Shown piece after piece: positions 57,815 to 64,000 of a stretch of 64,000 bases of DNA (positions within the stretch are counted from its first letter, which is position 1; every line of letters begins with the position of its first letter). The position numbers were made by a program, and so were the translations under genes. The notes beneath the pieces are model-generated. The model saw nothing but the letters and a program-made list of their open reading frames with translations, ran no database searches and was not told the origin of the DNA. The DNA comes from Cephalotus follicularis (lineage: Eukaryota > Streptophyta > Magnoliopsida > Oxalidales > Cephalotaceae), in NCBI GenBank assembly GCA_001972305.1, contig BDDD01000078.1, forward strand, positions 1,030,428 through 1,094,427, given 5' to 3'.

Positions 57815-60800
57815 TGTAACACCCGAGGTTTTCGCAAAATGTAAGATTACGATTTTAATGTAATCTTATTATGGAATTATTGAGAATAGTGAAATTCTTG
57901 AAATTGTTGATGTTTTCCCTTTATGAGGTTGAGTTTTGAAAGAGGAATGATAAGGAATTGTTCTAAGGCATTGCGCACTTAAAGCCGCAATTATGATGAT
58001 CGAAACGGCTAATAAAGTCTATTTTAATGCGCGACAGTAAGGCCTTATGTTCGCATTATTATTACGATTATTTTGGTTGTCGTTTGGATAATTTATGTTG
58101 CGATCTGCAGAAAAATCGAGACCCGTACCTTATTATTTTACCAGAAAACACTAAGGGGGAAGCAAAAATTATAAAAGAAAGGAGATACACACGGGCGCAT
58201 CACGCGCCCGTGCATGAAGAAAACGTAGGCACACAAAGCGCCTGCATCTGGGAGAGATGGCGAGAGAGAGTGGGAGAGAGATCGGCAGAGAGAACGGGAG
58301 AGGACGCCGGAGCCAGCTACCGGACTGGGAGAGCACGCCGGTCAACCCAGGGCCTCCAACCGACGGTAACCTCCTCCCATTTCTTCTCTTTTTCTTCTCT
58401 TTTCTTCTCCCGGGTCGTCACTGTGCACGCCTCCTCTCGGCGTTTCCCGGCGCCGTTAGCATTGCGGGTGGGGTGGGTTTTCATCTAGAGGGCCTGCTCT
58501 TCCCATTTCGACCACCGGTGAGGCGTGATTCAGCCGGAAACGGCCGGAATCAGTTGAATGAGTCGACTCAGCGATTCGACTCACTGTCGCCTGAGACACG
58601 ACTTTTGGAGCCGAGTCTTTGGGGAGTCACAGGCAATGAAGTGTAGGACTAGTGGATTTGAGGCATTTTTGGGTGGTGATCAGACCTGTGGAGGTCTGAC
58701 GAGTTGACTCAGTGAGTCACGACTCGCTGCCGGCCGTGGCGCGGCGTTCGGCGCCGATTCCCGGCGGGTCCTGACCGGTTTTGAGTAGACCGTTCAATGT
58801 GGAACCTGTTGATGGGTGTTTCACTGCCTGGTTGTGTCGGCCAGATTCCGGCCGGCGTACCGACGACGGCAATGTCGGTTTCTGTGCGTCGATCGTAATG
58901 GAAATATATTGTGTATGCAGTGAGCGAGTTGGTAATTTGGTTCGACTATGAAAGGAAGTGATGATCAATAATTGGCAACAACTTGAAAATGTTCAGAAGT
59001 GAAACTGCGGCTCAACCGTACAGTTGCTATGGTTAATAGGTGAGTTGTATGACATGTTTAGGAGCATTTCGCATGCATTTTGTAGTTGATAAATGCTATG
59101 CATGTGTATTTTGGACTGAATCGTATATATTGTTGTGTTGGTTTTTACTGTTGGGGTTAGTTCTATTGAGTATTGGCTAGGATGAATCATGGGAGAGAAG
59201 GAGAATAAAACGAGGTAAGGACTCCTATTGTTTTTCTACAAGTAATTTACGTTGTAAGGAGATTCTATACCCATTTTATCAAAGTTATTCCTCTGTTTTG
59301 ATTCAAAATGATGCATCAGATACTTTAATTCATATATTGCTGAGTTCTTAATGAAATTTCTAATGGTTTAATGTTTTGAAAACCTTAAGATGTCTACTTT
59401 AACTGTTATGTTTTATGCATCTCGAGATTCTGTGGAATTCTTGATGAAAAGCTATGTTTTCTTCTAATGCTCAGGTCCTGTTTTGAAAAGGAAACTGCAA
59501 CTTTAAAAATTCATTGCAGCTTCGTTTCTCAATGGAATTTTATGATTTGTATCTCTATAGATTCATTGAGAAGTATATTTTCACTTTGATGTTTTATGTT
59601 TTCTATGAAAGTGATTATTTCTATATGAAATATCTATTTTAGTGAAGTGATGCAAAACTGTTTTATAAAGGTTTTTGAGTTAATTACTCAAAGTGATGAG
59701 AAATGTTTTATGATTGTGAAATGAAATGAAATGAAGGTTTCTACATGAGAAACCAGTTTTAGAAAATGTTTTATGAATGCATTTGAGTTAACTACTCAAA
59801 TGAAGAGAAATGTTTTATGAAAATGTTTTATGAATGTATTTGAGTTAATTACTCAAGTGAAGAGAAATGTGTTATGAATACTTTGAGTTGGTCACTCAAA
59901 GTATAGAAATGTTTTATAAAATGTTTTATGAAATGAATGAACAACTACTGGATTGCGATCCAGTGAGGATTAATCTCGTAAAGATTAATAAATGAACCGC
60001 CCTTGGATTGCGATCTTCCAAGGGGAATGGAGCGAAATGCTCAATGTTAATGGAGCGCAAGGCTCAATGTTAATGGAGCGTAAAGTGCTCCCGGACATGC
60101 ATGTGATGTAAGGATAGTAATCGGGGAATGCACAATGCCTCGGTGAAGCGGTGTAAAGGGTTCACAAGAGGTTCACGACCACCAAGTTTTACGAAATGTT
60201 CTGTTTCATGATATATGAACAGAAAAAGTGTTTTAAAGATGTTTTGCTTATGAATGTGAAGAAAATGATTTTACTGATGTTTTCAAGTATGGCTTTGATA
60301 CAAGCCAAAAGAAAGTATGATTGGAAAACATTTTTAATTGTTTTCAAGTATGATGGTTATATATACCAGAAAATATATGATATTAGAATGTTATGGTTTT
60401 ATAAAATTAAAAGACGATTTTCAAAGATATTATGAAATGTATGATGAGTGAAATGTTTTGATATAAATTATAAAAAATAACGGATTTCGATAACGTTTTA
60501 TGACTATGATTCTTACCGGGCTCTTAAAAGCTCACTCCTTTCAATGTTTTGTTTTTAAATAAATCTTCCAGGAAATGTTGAACGTGAAGTTGCGAGCTTT
60601 AGAGGAAGTTCGTAAAAGAAGAAGAGTAAGGAAAGGAAATATATGCTATGAAGTTATGTTTTATGTCATATGTGTATGTTTTCCGCTGTGTAATGTTTTA
60701 TGATAGACGGTGTATAGATGTTATAGTATAGAAACAAATGCTATACGTTATGATATAAGATGATGATATCAAAGGTTATTGAATATATTTGAGAGTATGA

Positions 60801-61150
60801 GAAGTTAATAATAAAGGTGAGTATATGATTATTTTACGATGTAATAAGTATATATTTTCCGCTGTGAAAGGTTATATGTTAAGTCATGTACCAGTGTAAA
60901 GGTATTAGAAATGATCATGATAATGAGAATAAGACATTTTGAAATTGATGTTTCAAAGACGTAAGCATATGTGATCCTGTGAAGTTAACGAGTAGTAATG
61001 TTAGGTTTTAAAATTAAACCAAGATTAAATGATATGAAATGGATCGTTAAATGATTAAAGGATTTGATGATTAAGGTTTCACCCCACGTAACGCACCGAT
61101 CTTCGGAGCTCGCTTTGAGTATAAAGTGGACTCGGGTCGGGGGCGTTACA
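57815..61150 (+). mobile_element. Gypsy-type solo LTR J (3.3 kb) nested in copy C
   Basis: Termini TGTAACACCCGAGG and ...TCGGGGGCGTTACA, with perfect TSD gttgc at 57810-57814 and 61151-61155. It holds a GC-rich block (58200-58740) with gene-like but unrelated open frames on both strands, a splice-donor-like CGAGGTAAGG at 59210-59219, the hairpin array at 59674-60091, and an acceptor-like tcttccag at 60564-60571. No coding match. Confidence 0.95.
59674..60091. repeat. Array of 11 short perfect hairpins in LTR J
   Basis: Stem-loops at 59674-59692, 59781-59801, 59838-59858 and 59881-59901 (TTTGAGT-N5-ACTCAAA family); 59736-59754 (GGTTTCT/AGAAACC); 59947-59964 (ACTGGAT/ATCCAGT, loop TGCG); 59969-59989 (ATTAATCT/AGATTAAT); 60000-60024 (CCCTTGGA/TCCAAGGG); and three GAGC/GCTC loops at 60030, 60053 and 60075 in ~23-bp units. 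Confidence 0.85.
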
Positions 61151-61605
61151 GTTGCAATCCCAGGAGCTCCAAGGTTCAAAAATGGAGGTTCAACAGAGGA
61201 GGAATCCCTATCTCTTTTCCTTCTGGCTTTCCCCCAACTCTCTGGTCTCTTTCCTTTTTCTTTTTGACAGTGTTTTGCTGAGAAAGAGGGGAAGGAAGAG
61301 GTGTTTTGTACTGGCAGGAATCCTTTCCTTCTCCCTTGGTTCACATGCACCCATACACACCCGTCCTCTTCTCTCTCCTTCCTGTTTTGGCTCCTTTCCT
61401 TTCCCTTTCTGCAGGTTGCAAATGAAGATGGCACATCCTTTTGCATGCACCAGGTGAAGGACACGTTTTGGAGTTTGCCTAGTACCACACCAGCATGTTC
61501 AACACATCGCTTTGTGCATGTTGAGATGGCTGGATGATGCCTCAAAAGTTGTCCATTTGCATGTTATTCTGTCAGTGTATAACGTGCCCCAGGTTTGGCG
61601 ATACG

Positions 61606-61768
61606 CGTCGATGTCTTCTTTAGACATCGACGTCTTCTTTAGACATCGACGTCTTTTCCTTTTTCACACGAGGGCATCGATGCTCTCGCCTACATCGATG
61701 TGCATGTGCATGCACTTACGTGTGCCTCAGTCCCATAGGCGTCGATGTCTTTTACAAAGGCATCGACG
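61606..61768. repeat. Phased palindrome array 2 of solo LTR C
   Basis: Cores at 61606, 61625, 61644, 61675, 61693, 61740 and 61761, with steps of 19, 19, 31, 18, 47 and 21 bp. Confidence 0.9.
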
Positions 61769-62148
61769 TTTTTTCCCCAAACTGTGCCGTTTTAGTTTAA
61801 CATACACATTCCTTTCCCAAAACAATATTTAGAGTTTGGAAAACATCATTGAAGTCGAAATGTCCGATATTTTCATTAATTCAATCATAAGATTACATCT
61901 TAAAATGAAATATCACAATAACGAAAATCTCAGGCGTTACACTTTTAGTTAAACGGTGCGTTTTGGCTTTGCTGTGTTATCTGGTTTTGGTGGTATTCAC
62001 GGATTTACCATTCCTTCTTTGTTTTGAGCTTAAGTTTTTAAATTTTTTGTTTTCGTAGGCTGAGGCAGGGTTTTAAGGAGATGGGAAATTCCTCCTTCCT
62101 GTCAGTCCATCCGAGGTGGGTTTCCTCTCGGGGATGGGTCGTCAAAGC

Positions 62149-62160
62149 TGGTATTAGAGA
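62149..62160 (+). other. Primer-binding site of gypsy element F
   Basis: TGGTATTAGAGA, two changes from TGGTATCAGAGC, four bases after the LTR end. Confidence 0.8.
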
Positions 62161-62299
62161 GACCGGTTTGTAGTTCTAGTGCGAGTTTTCCCTCTTGATG
62201 TGTGTTGATGTTTTTGGGGTTTTATATGTTGGGTTTTGCATTTCATGCATGGCATATAGAACATGTTTATATGGTAAGTTCTTGCTCTGTATGTGAAGG

Positions 62300-63496
62300 A
62301 TGTTGCATCATAGTAGAAACCGAGGTTGCGACCGAGTTGGAGGCAGGGCAAACTCCAGGCCAGTTGTGGATCAGGAACCACCGATTGCCGAGCCTGAAGT
62401 ACAAGAAAATCTGGGAGTTGAGGCTCAGGAAGACCAACTGGTGGAGGTCGAGGTTCATGTAGTGCAGTCTACTACTCAGGTACCTCCTCCATTTGTTGCC
62501 GGAAGTCAGACTGAGTTATCGTAGGCTTTTACCATTTGGGCTCAGACCGTTGGGGTAGCTAGACCTCAACCCTTGCTGCTTGAACGTACGCAGCGCCTTG
62601 GGGCTATTGTTTTTGAAGGGTCTAGAAACCCCGCTGATGCTGGGACTTGGTTGAACCGTATGGATCAGATTTTTAAAAGGATTGATATATCTTTGGACCA
62701 GCGGGTAGGCAATGCCTCTTTCTTGTTGGAACAAGGAGCTTTACGATGGTGGGAAGCATTGAGTGCCAGATTTGAAGATCCTCTAGAGATCTCATAGGCT
62801 GTGTTTCAGAGATAATTCCGTCAGCATTTTCTTCCTTGTACCTACGTCCAGGAGAGGATGAGAGAATTTCTTCATCTGCCTCAAGGTTCTATTTCTTTGG
62901 CACAGTATGAGCATAAGTTTTTGGAGTTGTCTCATTTCGCTCCTGCCTTGGTGGCTGATCAGGACGAGAGATGCCAAAAATTTTGTGACGGCTTAAGGCC
63001 AGAGATACAGCATACCGTAGCAACCATCGATTGGAATGTTTTGGGTAATTTGGTAGAGTCGGCCATGCGGGTCGAGCTGGGTATAAACGAACGGAGGAGC
63101 AGACAGGACCGAGGGCAGAAGAGGTCGGCTTCGAATTTTGCTATGGGGGAGAGTGCCTCTAGGAATCAGAGACCGAGGGGACCTTCGTCCGCCGGCGGAT
63201 CGGCTGGTGGAGGTGGTGGGGGAACGTCACCCCAACAGTAGACTCAGGCTTTAGTTCGTAGTTTTTCTCAAGGACTTTCTGAATAAGAGAGTGCGGTGAC
63301 CTTTTCATCACCTCTGCGTTGTCAGCAGTGTGGTCGGCCTCATTTTGGTGAATGTGGGGTGGAAACTCGTTCTTGTTACGGATGTGGTCAGACCGGGCAT
63401 TTCAGGAACCAATGTCTGTTGTTATTAGAGAGTGCTACGACGACACCCAGATCTATACCCTCCTATGTGCAGTCAACGACCAGAGAACCAGTGTAG
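62300..63496 (+). pseudogene. Gypsy Gag of element F with five in-frame stops
   Basis: All pieces lie in one frame. The retrotransposon-Gag core reads FEGSRNPADAGTWLNRMDQI, then NASFLLEQGALRWWEALSAR, then FLHLPQGSISLAQYEHKFLEL and FCDGLRPEIQ. A Gly/Ser-rich linker leads to CCHC knuckles CQQCGRPHFGECGVETRSC and CYGCGQTGHFRNQC. Gag assembles the particle and binds element RNA. Stops are at 62522-62524, 62795-62797, about 62810, 63239-63241 and about 63283. At least two look like CAG-to-TAG changes, and one like GAA-to-TAA. After the knuckles a short protease-like start (AIVYSLRSGTDLTAPFAVEG) runs into a deletion. No integrase, RT or RNase H remains. Confidence 0.9.
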
Positions 63497-63731
63497 AGAA
63501 CCAATAAGTCGGGTTCACCGGGGAGTGGTGCAGCTGCTCGACAACCCTCTAGCATGAGAGCTGGTAGCAATAGACCACCTGGAAGGCCTATGGCTACGGC
63601 AATAGTGTACAGTTTGAGGTCGGGTACAGACCTTACGGCTCCTTTTGCGGTTGAAGGTAAGATTGTTCCTTTGGATTATATTTTGTTTTACTTGCTTCGC
63701 CCGTGTTTAAATTTTTAGGAAAAAATTCCTA

Positions 63732-63744
63732 AATGTGGGGAGAT
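63732..63744 (+). other. Polypurine tract of gypsy element F
   Basis: AATGTGGGGAGAT immediately before the 3' LTR start TGTAATAGCCCG; standard gypsy PPT position. Confidence 0.9.
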
Positions 63745-64000
63745 TGTAATAGCCCGTACAAAAATTGGGATATATGGTATTAAGCCCAAGTTGGTTTTGG
63801 TGTGTTGTATGACCCAATAAAATTTATGTCGACAGGATTGGTCCAAGATTTAAATATTTCTTCCTAAAGCTTCTTGTGGGAAGCTTTGCCGTTCCCAAGG
63901 TATGTGTTGGGGATATGTGTTGTTGAGATTGAGAAATCCTATTTTTGGGTATGGTTGAAGTTATGGTTTGGAGACCTCTTGCTTTTCTTATTTTTTTTCC
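63745..64000 (+). repeat. 3' LTR of gypsy element F, cut by the window end
   Basis: Starts TGTAATAGCCCGTAC and follows 53572 onward with few differences (for example ttaagcccaag against tttagcccaag). Confidence 0.95.

Larger units (their letters stand above)
55839..61941 (-). mobile_element. Gypsy-type solo LTR, copy C, itself split by another LTR
   Basis: Termini TGTCACACCCCG and ...CAGGCGTTACA, with perfect TSD ctttt at 55834-55838 and 61942-61946. Removing 57815-61155 leaves 2.76 kb, which aligns with copies A and B. No PBS, PPT or coding region. Confidence 0.95.
53572..62144 (+). repeat. 5' LTR F of a gypsy element, split by a nested solo LTR
   Basis: Begins TGTAATACCCCGTACC and ends ...GGGATGGGTCGTCA just before a PBS. 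The first 150 bp recur at 63745 as the 3' LTR. Without the insert at 55839-61946 the LTR is about 2.47 kb. It shares the gtgagtgggacattc, atcggaccaactctacttagca-like and ggactaatcccctc...tttgttgtcag blocks with LTR G. ORFs at 54191-55321 are LTR sequence (54374-54475 matches 34366-34480). Confidence 0.9.

Noticed and set aside
58027-58646. Two overlapping plus-strand ORFs of 129-153 residues
   Set aside because: Both lie inside solo LTR J, bounded by a perfect TSD, with low-complexity Arg/Ser content and no family motif.
61064-61545. 186-residue minus-strand ORF
   Set aside because: It crosses the junction between nested LTR J and solo LTR C, so it cannot predate a recent insertion and has no recognisable domain.

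Overview
This window looks like repeat-dominated intergenic heterochromatin of a flowering plant. I found no host protein-coding gene, tRNA or rRNA. Almost every stretch I could assign belongs to an LTR retrotransposon, placed by TG...CA termini, target-site duplications (TSDs), initiator-tRNA-Met primer-binding sites (PBS), polypurine tracts (PPT), and Ty1/copia or Ty3/gypsy protein motifs. The species cannot be fixed from the sequence.

Layout. 1-4138: the 5' end of a decayed minus-strand copia element (family D) with its 2.2 kb LTR. 4139-5406: an inverted D-type LTR piece. 5407-8138: a gypsy-type solo LTR (copy A). 8139-10189: LTR remnants. 10190-10544 and 38065-38300: one gypsy RT/RNase H fragment, split by a stack of later insertions. 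The stack, outermost first, is: a D-family solo LTR (10545-10744 plus 36348-38064); a complete D element (10745-36347, TSD tagcc); a large plus-strand LTR in its 5' LTR (20088-35933, TSD caccc); and inside that a solo LTR (30283-32783, TSD agtaa) and a rearranged, partly inverted LTR cluster (20279-29479) with a 25-base N gap and a G/T-rich minisatellite. 38301-43000: a deletion derivative of a second copia family. 43883-53282: a nearly complete minus-strand copia element (TSD gatcc) with gag, broken pol, and an intact extra ORF downstream of pol. 53572-64000: a plus-strand gypsy element reduced to LTR-PBS-gag-PPT-LTR; its 5' LTR holds a solo LTR (TSD ctttt), which holds another (TSD gttgc).

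The most unusual signal cuts across families. Copia and gypsy LTRs, and the leader before the extra copia ORF, carry clusters of short palindromes around GTYRAC (GTCGAC, GTTAAC, GTTGAC; ATCGAT in deaminated copies). Each family uses different arms that keep dyad symmetry (AAGAC/GTCTT, AAAGC/GCTTT, TTGGC/GCCAA). Units are usually 18-22 bp apart, often about 32-34 bp, i.e. roughly two or three helical turns. My hand count is on the order of 100 units. A second structural signal is a run of 11 short perfect hairpins at 59674-60091 in another LTR, one repeated stem showing a compensatory base-pair change.

All alignments here are by eye. LTR boundaries backed by TSDs are firm; the others are approximate.
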